Source: Nyssa sinensis (lineage: Eukaryota > Streptophyta > Magnoliopsida > Cornales > Nyssaceae). From it: a DNA stretch of 64,000 bases. The notes beneath the pieces are model-generated. The model made no database searches, was not told the origin of the DNA, and saw only the letters and a program-made list of their open reading frames with translations. The stretch spans positions 38,908,754 through 38,972,753 of the forward strand of contig CM018035.1 of the NCBI GenBank assembly GCA_008638375.1. Direction: 5' to 3'. A program made the translations under genes and the position numbers. Positions 33,128 to 44,941 of the stretch are shown piece by piece (position 1 is the stretch's first letter; every line of letters starts with the position of its first letter).

Positions 33128-34991
33128 AAATTGACATTTGAGAGCATGCAACGAGCTCTCTCCATAAGAGTTCAATTTATCCATTTCGTGACTCAATTTT
33201 TTTGGGGAGTGCCACAATTTGTGTGCTTTCTCATAATACTTTCATTCTAGTAGAACCTAGTAAACTCTTGATTGTGAAATACCGTGTTATTGTATGTTCT
33301 AAACCATTTGACTTGCTTTGTTATTTTTTTGTCAATCAAGAATTTCCACTACTTAAATGTTGCAAAGTGCTCATTCTCATGCTTCAAAAAATACACATAA
33401 ACTTTCCTCGAATAATCATCAATGAAATTTAGAAAATACCGAGCACCACCACGAGATGTGGTGGTTGTAGGACCCTAAAGATCTGAATGGATATAGTCAA
33501 CTATAGCACTGGTTCTGTGAATTATGGTACTAATCTTCACCCTTTTCTATTTTCTAAACACATAATGCTCATAAAAGTCAATATTTCATATAGTATGTCC
33601 ATAAAGAAAACCATGTTTTCTCATGATTTTCATACCTCATTTGCACATGTGATCTAATCACATTTTTCATGAATGGGTGGTATCCAAATCTGGATCAACT
33701 GAAGATGAGGATAAATATAGTGTCCCTAAAGAGAACTTGCAACCAATGGAATCACTTGACCCTGACATGTAAATCATCACTGCTAACCTTTATAACTCCA
33801 CATTCAACAAAGAACTTGCAACCATTGGAATCTAATGTGCCCAAAGAAATCAATTATTTTTCAAGTTCGATATGTGTCATACATCCGTCAAAGTCCTCAC
33901 AATTCTGTCATGCAATCGTATTCAAATTGTTCCTATCCCAACTATCTAACAAGTTATTTAGTTTCCTATTAAGACTAAACCATCGTTGATTGCCTCATAA
34001 GTGGTGAACCAATCCCGATTAGGGTTCATAAAATAGGAATACCCTGAAACAAGAATCCACTACTCCTAATTGTGACTATCCAAAATGGTAACTGAAAGGA
34101 CGTTATTTATAACTTCAGTATTTTCTTCTGTTACACCGGAGACATTAGCAAAATGTGTCTTCTTCTTACCCCTTGTTCTTTAAGCTTAAGTCATTCACTT
34201 TTTTAGTTCCCAAACATATGACAATAGTAACATTTAACTCACTCTTGGGTGTTTTAGGCTATGATTGACCATTAGATCTACCTTGGCCTCGGCCTATACC
34301 ATTACCATTACTGGAGCCCCTTTCAATAAGCTAGACTCTATTATTGGAGGAATTCATATGAATTTTTAGAAGTTGACCCTCGACATGTAGATCATCACTG
34401 CCTTTCCCATTTAATTATTCTTCAACTCTTTCAAGTTTAAAGACGCCTTAACATTAACCAAAAAGATGGTATCCCTTTCACATAACATGAAATTAAAAAA
34501 CAAATAATGAAATTTGGTAGTGAACACAAAACAATTAGGGCTTGGTCTTTTTCTTTAATCTTAACATCAATATTCTTTAAGTCCATAATAATTTTATTAT
34601 ATTCATCAAGGTTCTCAATAATGGACATACCTTCTTTCATCTTGAGGGTGTACAACTGCTTCTTCAAATACAAACAGTTGGTGAGCGACTTCTTCATATA
34701 AAAATTCTCTATCCTTTTCTAAAGACCAACGGTAATTTCTTCATCTACTACCTCACACAAGACTCGATCAAGAAGAAATAACTGAACGGTGCTATGCGCC
34801 TTTTCTTGCATCTTAATTTTCTACTCCGCAACCAATGTTGATGTTAACGTCTCATCCAAAACTTTTGTCAACCCTTCCTATTTAAAAAAAAAAACCACAT
34901 TTCGTGATGTGCTAAAGGCCAATATTATTTTGACCATCAAACTTCTCTACTCCGTATTTCACAGTAGCTACAACCAAGGCTCTTGTACTAG
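33127..34991 (-). pseudogene. Ty1/copia gag-pol fragment (gag, protease, integrase core), heavily decayed
   Basis: Reading down the minus strand: a PBS-like CTAGTACAAGAGCCTTGG (34991-34974), gag with EKFDGQNNIG (about 34950) and LYTLKMKEGMSIIENLDEYN plus DLKNIDVKIKEKDQALIVLC (about 34650-34510), a protease-neighbour remnant near 34050, then NLISLGTLDSNGCKF (about 33870). The integrase follows with YIHSDLWGPTTTTSRGG (about 33490), FIDDYSRKVYVYFLKHE and RARCMLSNVNL (about 33140). The order gag-protease-integrase before RT defines copia. It ends abruptly at 33127, so RT and RNase H are absent. Many stops. Confidence 0.85.
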
Positions 34992-35340
34992 TTTGTTGTG
35001 TAACTAAAGAGAAACAAAATTGTGAAGTGCGAACAAACAAACACAACAAGAACAAAAGAACACCAAATATACATGGTTTAGCAAATAACCTACATCCTTG
35101 AGCCAATCACAACAAAAGCTCCACTATCAAATATAGAGAATACCAAAAAAAGTGTTAAAACCCTCTCACAAATGTCTAAGGGTTGTTCTTGTTACTCTCT
35201 CTTTCTTCTATTCTAAGAAAAGTACATTATATAAAGAAAAATTTAAAAACTGCAGGGGCATATGGACATATACATTATCTATTAAAAATAAAAATATTTG
35301 AAAAAATTAAATTATAAGCCACTTGAGTTTTATAAAATTG
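34992..35340 (-). mobile_element. Probable copia 5' LTR remnant
   Basis: Upstream (minus strand) of the PBS-like site lies GGTGTTCTTTTGTTCTTGTT and a CT-rich leader with GAGAGAGTAACAAG (about 35195), typical of the R-U5 end of copia LTRs. A TATATAAT-like box is at 35226-35233. The outer end cannot be placed. Confidence 0.5.
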
Positions 35341-35850
35341 GTTCCTAGTAGTACAATGACTACTGGTAAAAAATTAATACTTATATTATGGTTCCTCACA
35401 GTGTAGGATTGCTGGCCATCTGTAAAAATAAATTTTGATTCCTAGTAGCAAAGGGATTGTTGGCCAAGTAAAAAATTAATTTTGGTTCCTTGTAATGTTC
35501 TGACTACTAACCATGAAAGTGGTTCTTAGTAGGTATAAGATTATTGGCCATGTTTATGAAATTAAATTGTAATGTTTCCTAACAAATTAAAAGATTGTTA
35601 GTGATATTTTATCAAAGTGTTTCCTAATAAGTAATGGAATACTTGTTACAACTTAAAAAAAAAAATAGTTCCCTATAGTTTTGAGACTATTGGCCATAAT
35701 AAAGTTGAGATATGAATCGTTAAAATAGTGGGGGCATAGAACTTGGCCAATAATATCAAATTATAGTGACTCCTTATAGTTATTACTAGTCAAAGAGTAC
35801 ATGATTCCTAGTAATAAGATTATTGGCCTTCAAGTATGGTTGTTTTTTTT
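35340..35850 (+). repeat. Decayed minisatellite, about 40-55 bp units
   Basis: About ten degenerate units share GGTTCCTAGTAG, then some 6 bases, then GATTATTGGCCA, for example near 35341, 35391, 35440, 35485, 35521, 35680 and 35808. Spacing and sequence have drifted. No coding frame. Confidence 0.7.
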
Positions 35851-36733
35851 TATATTGGACCAAATTGATTTGTTCGGCTTGATCATTATCTCGATAAAAA
35901 TGGACTGCATATGTCCTTGTTGCCTCAATGAAAAAAGAAACAAAAGGACCATGTTGCCTTAATTAAGAACCATGTCTATTTTATAAGTTCTCATGGCCTC
36001 GATTAAAATTGGATCATAAAGATCCTTGTTACTACATGATGGGTCGTTACATCAAATAGTTAGACATATTTATTTGATAAGTCCATGAATCTAATTGGCA
36101 AAGGAAAATAAATTAAGACTAGCTCTAAAAGGCTAGATCCACGTTTGGGAATAGGACTAGCATTAAGGCTAGATCTAATTTGTCGATAGGGGTAAGCCTA
36201 AATCCGCAAAGAATTCATCTTGGGAGGCAACCCAACCTTTTTCATTGGGGACCTCATGAAGGAGATGTAGTGGGTAAGAACAACCCATACTACGTCACTT
36301 ATGTATCCAACACTTTATATGAGGAGCCAATTAAATTTAATCAAATGTTGCCACTCATCCCTAAGGAAATGTGTTGTATTTCGTGGTGACGTTTAGGAAG
36401 AGATTTTATTGAATGAGCCTAAGGCAAGAACTCTCACATTAACCCTTGAAGGACTCACATAAGTGGGAGCCGTCGTGAGGCCACGACCATAGGAATTGGA
36501 CTATCATCTAAAAACTCCTACTAGAATCGAGATCAAGTTCATGGCCTATAATAGCACTAGCCTGTAAACTTAGCCAATTATCAGTGTTGTGTATGTGATA
36601 TGTTGAAGTCTGGCTTAAAGGGTCTAATTCAAGAGGTAATTCATTATGATTCTTCAAATGGAAACTATCAACACTAAGTGTAGGTTCAAGTTCGAAAAAC
36701 ATGCTATACCTATTGCACAGTATAAAGTTGTCC

Positions 36734-36768
<35 letters not shown>

Positions 36769-37670
36769 GTATATGTATATGTATACATGTGTGTTTTATA
36801 AAGTTTTAATTATATTATATTTTTATTCAAAGTGGGGGACTCTTGAAATTTTAATAAAATATATTTAAAACTCATTCAGTTATTAAATTTTATGGGATAT
36901 TTTATTGACTATTTATTAATTATATATATATATATTTAATTGTGTTTTTATTAGGTCTTAATAAAGAGGAGTTACTAAAAATGCTTATTTAAGGCATGGG
37001 TTTTTTTTTCTTTAAAAGTTATATATAATGTGTACATTCTTTCATCTTCCTTACATATGTGTATATCTTGTTCTTCTTTATTTTTACTATTGACTTTATG
37101 GGAAATTTGAGAAGGTTAGTCCAACCCATTTCCTAGTGCATGTGAGCCTTGAGAAGAACCTGTAAGTGCACCCTGGGTTTTATCTTAGAGTTGTTGTAGC
37201 CATTTCCACCCTTCACATAGAGAGACGTAATTGGTTTAAAACACCCTTACCTGTGCCTCACATGCCAGCTATCTCTGTTCTACTTTATGTTTAGTTAATA
37301 TATATACATATTCTGACAATTTATATTCATTAACATAATAATGGATCGATGCATGTTAATTCATAAATTCTACCATAGGTCTAATAAAAAATTTCAACAA
37401 TTTCGACATACAAAACATAACCATATTGCTTTCAAGTTAGTTGGGATGAAGCCAAACAGCCCTAACCCTTTCTCCACCCCTATCTCCACCATATAAATTA
37501 AGGAAGAAATAAGGAAAACTAAGTTCAATTATCCATGTTATTGAAAAATTCCAATGAGCTACATGTATCTTGTAATCACTTTATTATACTTATATATACA
37601 GCCATTTTAATTTTGAATGAAAAGAATCTTAATATAACATAATTTTTTACAATAAGTGGTATTGAAATGA
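35851..37670. other. Unassigned AT-rich region
   Basis: I see no gene. There are two copies of a GGCTAGATC(C/T)-containing block (36125-36185), a (TA)n run (36738-36762) and a polypurine-tract-like AAAGTGGGGGACTC (36830-36843), which might mark a forgotten copia 3' LTR. Short frames at 36180 and 36508 look like chance. Confidence 0.5.
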
Positions 37671-37784
37671 CAAGTTTAAGCATCATTACAGATGGTGGTT
37701 ACAAGGGTAAGAAAGAGTTTTATGTACATAATCTTACTCTTGTAACCAGAGAGGCTGTTTCTGCAATTTGAACCCATAATTATT

Positions 37785-37988
37785 TTAAGAAAATTGAGCT
37801 TTTCGTCCCCTACCTTGTAATTGTTGGCATCCAAGAGCACAACCATTCTTGCAAGCAGTGTGTGTTGCACCATCTAACTTCTTGCATATATACATACAAG
37901 CTTGAATGCATTCTGGGGACCTCTCAACGAATGTTGTTAGCAGCATTGAACAGATCAACAACATCACAACTAATCTTTTAGAAGCCAT
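37785..37988 (-). CDS. Small secreted six-cysteine peptide, Ole e 6-like
   Basis: A 67-residue protein starts at ATG 37988 in the context AACAATGGC, close to the plant optimum, and ends at TAA 37785-37787. Residues 1 to about 22 (MASKRLVVMLLICSMLLTTF) form a signal peptide. The mature part has CIQACMYIC, ten residues, then CKNGCALGC: C-x3-C-x3-C-x10-C-x3-C-x3-C. That spacing and length are those of the pollen-allergen Ole e 6-like family, small two-helix peptides with three disulfides; other plant Cys-rich families remain possible. The C-terminus is basic. The frame is intact and lies between copia debris and LTR nest 2, so it is the only likely host gene here. Tissue and role cannot be told. 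Confidence 0.72.
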   Translation of the reverse strand: MASKRLVVMLLICSMLLTTFVERSPECIQACMYICKKLDGATHTACKNGCALGCQQLQGRGRKAQFS

Positions 37989-38042
37989 TGTTTTTTTACA
38001 TGCTAATTTATCCCCCTTGTTTTTTGTTCTCTTCTTTCTAGT

Positions 38043-38053
38043 CCTATAAATAG
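38043..38053 (-). promoter_or_regulatory. Candidate TATA box of the Cys-rich peptide gene
   Basis: Minus-strand ACTATTTATAG lies about 55-65 bases upstream of the ATG, leaving a leader of some 25-30 bases after a start site 30 bases downstream. The A/T-rich context makes a chance match possible. Confidence 0.4.
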
Positions 38054-38295
38054 TATAAGATTGGTTTTATGCTAACCCTTTACTTGAATGGTAGCTCAGG
38101 GAAATAAGGAGGAGGTTGTATGAAATGTTAGGTTGGTTGAGTACATTGACAAAGTCAAATTGATTGACTTTCATTTTGTAGAACAATAACTTATATTCCA
38201 TCATGCTTTTTACCTCTTTTATTGCACATGTAGCCCATGCTCTACTTTCACATCACATTTGAATTGGTAGGCAAGGTTTATTATTCAAAATTCAA

Positions 38296-38326
<31 letters not shown>

Positions 38327-39458
38327 GAGAGAGAGAGAGACATATATACATATATCCATGTATATATAAATACATATATAGTAGTTTTTATTTTTAAAAC
38401 CAACATAATTTAAATTAATTTTGAAATTTTGATACTTTGTTCCTCTTAAACAAAAAGTAAGAAAGAGTGGAATTTTATAATTGTAATAAGGTTAATTTTT
38501 TTATTACTTTTAAAAGGTAAAATCAATACTAAGTATTGTTAGTAAAATTGAAAATCTTTTTTCATTTCGAAAAACAAGTCCTTGCGGGACAATTCGACAA
38601 AAGAAATCATGGAAGTTGCTCTAGTAATATACTTGTTCACACCTTTGTAGATTAATTAACAAGACTAGGTCTAGCTCTACCACTAGTGAATTTGGTTATT
38701 CTAACATAGGCTTGATCTATGCTGCTAGAATTGTGTTCTGTTTTTTCTTTATATGTTTTTATGTTTAGTTGTTATTTTAACCAGTTTCTCTATTCCCTTA
38801 GAACAATGTTTTATTGGAAGAGATCATTTAAGACAATAATAAAGAGTCTTTTGAATAAGAATCACTTTAAAACTAAGAAAATTAAGTGACATAATAAATA
38901 GAAGTTTATAATGGTCTCAACTCTCAAGTATTTGAATTTCGATTTAATTTTATATGATTACTCTATTTAATGGATGGAAAGGATTAATGATTGTAAACAT
39001 GAGTGCCAAGAATGAAATATTCTTGAGAGTTAATAGTTTTCCTTGAAAATTTGGTGGTAATTCTACTAGCTGGTAGGCCTAGGTGCGTACTCGATCTCAT
39101 TCATGAGATGAGATAAAGACAATTGCCTTTCCATATATCAAAAACTCTTGGGTTGCCTTTGTTGGTAATTTTTAGGTTTCTTACTATTTGGCAATGTAAA
39201 AATTTTCTTAATGAATTTCCACCATTTAGGAAGTGTTCAACTAGATGGAACACCTATTTGCCATAAATAGTTATTAGGCACGCTTTAGTTACAACTTATG
39301 TAAGGGTATGTTTCTTTTTCTTTCTTTCTTTTTATTTTTTTCCGCATCTTATCTAGTAAAGAACTAATTTTCTTTTTGAAGAGTACATGATCTCAGTTTT
39401 GAGCACTAAATAGAGAAATGGATCTAAAATGTCAACAGTTTCAATTGAGCCAAGAATT
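38054..39458. other. AT-rich intergenic DNA
   Basis: No gene or recognisable element. A (TA)n/(GA)n run lies at 38297-38345. It would contain the upstream region of the peptide gene. Confidence 0.5.
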
Positions 39459-40046
39459 TGTTATATGTAACACCCCGACCTGAATTAAGGGCTATTAAGC
39501 CGTTGGTATTAAATTAGTAATCGACCCCTTAAGTAACGAGGTCGGTTACAACCCGACACATGGATTTTTAGTAACAGTCCTGAAAACTCAAGACGACTAT
39601 ACATCACTTTTGTTGCAATCACCAACTTGTTGGTTCCGTGATAAGTATATTTTCACGTCAACCGCCGGTCATCGATACAAGTATGAGATTTGGGCATGCA
39701 TTTCAAGGTATGAAAAATAAGTGTAAAGATATCTACACTTAAGGAAAATAATTAATTAATTTAAAATAATTAATTAATTAGGTATGTGAAATTGATTATT
39801 AATTAAAATAAATAGAAAATACACCCATCAAGAGTGTATTGTGTGCATGGTCAAGTATATGTATAAGTATATATATAAGTATATTCATGGTAGTTTATTA
39901 AAAGAAATAAAGTATATGGGGCATAGAAATTAAGTATATATTATATGTATTTAAAGTGTGAACAGTGTGTTGGGTAAGAAGTGTATGGCTTCAAGTGTGA
40001 TAGAGTGTGAGTATTATATATATTATATGTGTGTAAACATAAATAC

Positions 40047-40080
<34 letters not shown>

Positions 40081-41264
40081 ATAAAAGGTGGCGTGTGAGA
40101 TTGGGAAGTCAGAATATATGAGTGCATCAGTGTATATGCAGGCCAAACAGTAAGTGAGCAGTTGAGAGAGGTGTGAGTGTGTGGTGCTAATATATGATAT
40201 ATATATATATATATACACAAAACCAAAACAAAACACACACACACGACCACTTAATTGGCCTGCCCCAAAACAGTAAAAACCTGAGCATAGATGCTGCCAC
40301 AAGTTAAGCTAGTGGTTGGGGCAATCAGGAGAGGTGATGATAGTGCATAGATATAAACACATATATTCATGATTTTATACACTTGCCCCCAACACCATTC
40401 AATCGTACGAAAAGAGAGATAGGAGTTTCTGAAGGGAATACAGAAGCTAGAGGGGGAAGAAAAATGAGAAGAATGAGGAAGGAATACCATTGTAATACCC
40501 TGACCCGAATTAGGGACTATTAAGCTGTTTTGTTAAAGTTAGAAATCGACGCCTTTAGTAACGAGGTCGGTGTCAACCCCGACGCACGAACTTTTAAGTA
40601 AATGTCCTGAAAAGTCAGGACGACTGTACATCACTTTTGTTGCAATCACCAACATGTCGATTTTGATGATAATTATATTTTCACGTCAACTACCGATTGT
40701 TGATACGAGTACGAGAATTGGGCACGTATTACGAGGATACGAAGATTAGTACCAAGATGATACATTTAAGAAAATAATTAATTTTTAAAGTAATTAATTA
40801 TTTTAAATATTATTATAACAACTAATATATATAATTAAATGCAAAAAAAAATATATATATATATATATATACTATATAAATGATTATAACCTTAAATATA
40901 TACATAATTATACATGAATATATATATATATATGAGTATGTGTATGCGTGCATGCATGTATGTTAAAATATGAAATGTATGTATGGGATAAGAGGGCATG
41001 CTATTGTCCAAGGTGTACAAAGGTGAGTGTGTGTCAAAGAGAGGTGTGTGTATTACCCAAAGTGTATTAGGTTTAAACCATGTATATATACATATATATA
41101 TGTAAGTCAAACACCACACACACACACAACCGGCCACTCATGGCCTGCCCAACAGTGGCAATTCAGACCCACTCATGAAGAAGCCTGAAATTGGCTAACC
41201 CAAATGGAAGGGCAATCAGATTTGCCATGATTCACTCTCCTTATACAAAATGTATGGTGCTTGT

Positions 41265-41288
41265 ACACACACACACACACACACACAC
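41265..41288 (+). repeat. (AC)n microsatellite in S2
   Basis: About 12 AC units, followed by a GA-rich leader up to the splice-donor-like GTTAGAG|GTAAAA (41395). Confidence 0.9.
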
Positions 41289-42145
41289 GGCCATAGAGAA
41301 AGAGAGAAAGAGTTCTGGGTATTCAAAAGGATAGAAGGGAGGTCTCGGAGGAAGAAGGAAAGAGAGAGAAAGCCACTGTTAGAGGTAAAACACAAAAAAC
41401 TATCATTTTCTCTCTCTAGAAAATTTTGCTATGCATGAACTGTTTTAGCTTCTAGATTTTATATATATGATGTTTAAGGTAGATAAACGTGATTAAGCAT
41501 GAAATCTAAGCTTGAAAACACTTAGAAAACACCAAACCCATGAAAACTGCCATTGATGGACCTTGCTAAAAGCAGGTCTGAAATCATGTGAACAAAACTT
41601 TGTTTGGATTATTGGAACCTCAACTAGACTCTAAGAGAATGTTAAAAACACTTAACCGCGATCAAGAAACCTAAAAACAACCCTCCAAAAATGGAGTCAC
41701 AGTTTCGGGTTTCCAAAACAAACCCCACAAACTCGCGACTAAACCCACTATTATGAATGGGAACGGGATTCCCATGAAGATAGGATCACAACAGAACAAA
41801 CCCCATCGAGTTTGGCTCAAAAATGGGCATATAGGACCGAGGCACAGTTTGGATTATCCAGTCTAAAACCGAACATATGAAGGGGTTTTAAAGTCCAAAA
41901 TGAATGCCAAACTGGTCTTTTATACCTTAGAAATGTTTTGGATCGAAAACAGGTGGGAATCGTTGAGCCAAAATCCACGAAATAGAAAGAATTGGAAACC
42001 TGCAACTAGGGCAACACGGGGGGAAGAAATGAGGAAGAAGACAGTGAGTTGGCTCGGTCTGTTGAAATCTCCGTGTCGACTCGGACGCGTGGCAGCCTCT
42101 GGGCTTGCCACCGCATTAATGCAACGACGTCGTTTAGGGGCCTGA

Positions 42146-42183
<38 letters not shown>

Positions 42184-42227
42184 CGTTTTGAGTTTTAAAA
42201 GAAAAAGGGAAGGATTGTGGTTAGTGG

Positions 42228-42279
42228 GGTTCGAACCCCTGACCTCACGCGCCCTGCGCGCATTCCTTCCACTCGGCCA
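42228..42279 (-). other. Antisense tRNA-like module 1 in S2
   Basis: Minus-strand A-box-like TGGCCGAGTGG (42279-42269) and a perfect B-box-like GGTTCGAACCC (42238-42228), about 30 bases apart. It resembles the ends of tRNA-Leu/Ser but there is no full cloverleaf. Confidence 0.55.
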
Positions 42280-42373
42280 CGCACTTGCGTGTGCCATATA
42301 TGCAAATGAAATATATATAATATATATATAATAAGTCAGAAAATTAAAAAAAAAGGTGCATTTGCACCTTACA

Positions 42374-42426
42374 GGATTCGAACGTGGGACGTATGGGGAG
42401 GGAGGTGACACGCTGGCCAGCGTGCC
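42374..42426 (-). other. Antisense tRNA-like module 2 in S2
   Basis: Minus-strand TGGCACGCTGGCCAG (42426-42412) and CGTTCGAATCC (42384-42374). A second module of the same kind 140 bases after the first. Confidence 0.5.
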
Positions 42427-43234
42427 ACCCTATTCAACCTGTTACTCATATACAATTTAAATATATATATATATATATATTATACTTTATTAATTTAATT
42501 TAATTAAATGAAATTAATTAAATTAAATACTCCAAAATGGCCCGGTGTCCAAAAATTACAAGTTATATATGTAACCTTACTATCTCGGACCCTTTGAGTC
42601 CATTGGTGAGGTCTGTGACATGAGATGAGGCCCCGAAAAATTTAAGACCCCTAAGAATGTCAAAATGACCAAATTGCCCTTCCCCCTAAAGAAGACAAAC
42701 GAAGTCCAAATTAAACAAATGAATAGTGTATCCTTATTATTTTGGATACTCTGAGACTGATGGTAGGGTCCATTTTACGAGACGGGACCCGAAAAAAATA
42801 AAGACACGTAAAGGGGTAAAATGACCAAATTACCCCTAGTACACCAAAAGCCAAATTAAACCAAGGAAGGTCTAAATTGACTTTCTTTGACATCCCGGAC
42901 TCAATAATAGAGTCCAAATTTCGAAACGAAGTACGAAAAAAATGATACGTAAAACGATAAATGACCATTCTACCCTTTTACATACAAGAGTTCGAATTAA
43001 ATTTTACGAAAGCCTAAACTGACTTTCTTCGATGCTCCGGACTCAATGGTAGAGTCTATTCGACCAAAAGAAATGTCTAAAATAAAGATACATAAAATTT
43101 GATGAATAGCATCTGTCAGATGACTATAAAGTAAAGTAATGCCAAAGTACTAATCTACGGCATATACGAGGACATGACAACACATCAACCTTAGAATAAA
43201 AATTTCTAACTCATAAATTGATCTTAGGTGAATT

Positions 43235-43516
43235 ATGGAAGAACAACGACCCAAGTACACGATCATGACCAAGGCCCAAAGGGCCAAGGACCCAAAGCAA
43301 CAGGCCTTCATGCAAGAACTGTTGCATCGTCAGAGAGTGATTGACAGGTTCGTCAGGATAGCCAAGGCGACAGAAGTCGTCTCGGTAAGCCCCTTCATTT
43401 TCAAATCACCCACCAAGGCCATGGTGGCAGAGGTTAAAAAGAAGAAGGAGGAAAAAAGGAAATTGGAGGAGGAAAGAGAGAACACGGAAACCTTAGCCGA
43501 ATGGCGTCACAGGTAA
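43235..43516 (+). CDS. LTR-encoded ORF in S2, main exon (93 codons), best copy
   Basis: ATG 43235 lies 7 bases after an acceptor-like TTGATCTTAG|. Blocks conserved in all three copies are KAQRAKDPKQQAFM (about residues 13-26), IAKATEV (42-48), KSPTKAMVAE (57-66) and ENTETLAE (82-89), with a Lys/Glu coiled-coil-like stretch between the last two. The frame ends with a TAA that overlaps the donor-like CACAG|GTAATA (43513), so a spliced message would read on into 43672. No signal peptide, membrane segment or enzyme motif. I do not recognise the family. A nucleic-acid or protein-binding role would fit its charge, but that is a guess. Confidence 0.62.
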   Translation: MEEQRPKYTIMTKAQRAKDPKQQAFMQELLHRQRVIDRFVRIAKATEVVSVSPFIFKSPTKAMVAEVKKKKEEKRKLEEERENTETLAEWRHR

Positions 43517-43671
43517 TATTATTATCATTAAGAACATAAGTTACTAGATCTGTAATACAGCTATAAGTCGGACAGGTATAAAAATTTAGGCTTCTCATAG
43601 TCTACATTTAGTGAGTTATGAAGTTGATTAAGTACATATGAAATTTATGGAATCTTCATAAATCTTGATAG

Positions 43672-43732
43672 GCTAAGGAAAGAGAAAGGTAAAGGGAAGG
43701 CGCCTCAATAGAGCTAACCCTAAAGGACCGAG
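43672..43732 (+). CDS. Second coding exon of the S2 LTR ORF
   Basis: A 159-nt GT...AG stretch (43513-43671) separates it from the main exon. In phase it adds LRKEKGKGKAPQ and a TAG at 43709-43711. The same exon in O1 differs at one residue. It ends GACCGAG|GTGAGTAA, a near-perfect donor. The predicted joined protein would be about 106 residues. Splicing is inferred from conserved sites and frame only. Confidence 0.5.
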
Positions 43733-44834
43733 GTGAGTAATCTTGCATTTGAAGTGGAGGTTTTAACTCCACGGATTTCAACGGATGTTTTTAAGTTCAA
43801 ATATTTACAGCATTGATATGTCAAATTCAGTATTCATGATTTCTGTTTTCTTAAATATTCTGCCATGACATGCTTCATGATTATTTACATATTATATCCG
43901 TAAATGTTTTCTTTTCAAAATAGTTAGCATGTCTGATTTTCTTCAAACATCCTGAATTTGATTACTGCAAGTATTGAAGCATCACTACAAAAGTTATACG
44001 TCACATGTTTTAAATACTCATAAAAGGCTTTTATATAAAAGTCATATGACAAATGTTTTGCAAGATAAATAATAAGCACATAGGTAGTGTAGTGAGTTGT
44101 ACGGAACTCAATGGGCCTATCATGTGCATCAACACATAGTCAGGATTTTGGGTCATACGGAACTCAATTGACCTGTCATGTGTAATGTCTGGTAGTAGGA
44201 TCTAATCCCCCAGGCAAATGAGATATCTCCACGTATACGTAAAATGGGAGTCTGGTTCGAAACAGATTCCACCTAATTAAAGGGAAAATATGACAAACGG
44301 TTTTGGAAATGGAAGCAGGTTTTATCCCCCATTTTCACTATACATGTTTACATGATTTTAAGTTCTGAAATACACATACTCTTTTATGGAAATATATGTT
44401 CTAGCTTGATTACCTTGAATGTTTCAAAGCTACATATTTTAAGAATGCATGTTCTCTATGTTCAAGTATACGACCAATTGGTAGTTGAGTATTTTATAAA
44501 CTCTCATGTACGAAACCTCTACCAATTGAAGACCCATGACAGATGTAGGAATTACTCATTGGGCTTTTCGAAGCTCACCCCACTCCCTAACATTTTTCAG
44601 GTGATGATCAAGGTTGGACACTTGCTCAATTTGGGGAGTAGTGAATGGCAACTCCAATAGGTCCTTGGAGATATTTTGGTAGTAGTAGGACCCATTATCA
44701 GTCAAACTTTTGTAATAGAAATTTTGGACAATGATGTACTTAAGCCCGAGGGGCACATGGATATGTACTATGTAGAACCTTTATTTAATATTATTATGCT
44801 CTGATTATTATCTTTATGTGTACCGCTATGAAGA

Positions 44835-44941
44835 GCGGCAGTATCAGATGGATATGCGGTAGATGTTTTATTTTCAAAGAAAAGAAAAAAGTTTTTCACG
44901 CTTCCGCAACCACAGGTCGCATTGCTGTCTGATATTGTTGC
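44835..44941 (+). other. Long hairpin near the 3' end of S2
   Basis: Left arm 44835-44858 (GCGGCAGTATCAGATGGATA then TGCG) pairs with right arm 44918-44941 (CGCATTGCTGTCTGATATTG then TTGC). TATGCG/CGCATT replaces the GATGTGC/GCACATC of O1 and S1. A second stem around CCGAGGCCTTCGAGTCTCGG is at 44969-44988. Confidence 0.6.

Noticed and set aside
37756..37817. Possible intron at the end of the Cys-rich peptide gene (CAAG|GTAGGG to TTGCAG)
   Set aside because: At about 53 nt it is shorter than usual plant introns, and the unspliced frame ends cleanly.
37676..37873. Minus-strand frame overlapping the Cys-rich peptide gene
   Set aside because: It is a shifted-frame shadow of the 37785-37988 gene, without signal peptide or Cys pattern.
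42228..42295. Possible tRNA gene on the minus strand
   Set aside because: A-box and B-box are good but there is no complete acceptor stem or anticodon arm, and the spacing varies between LTRs; called tRNA-like module instead.
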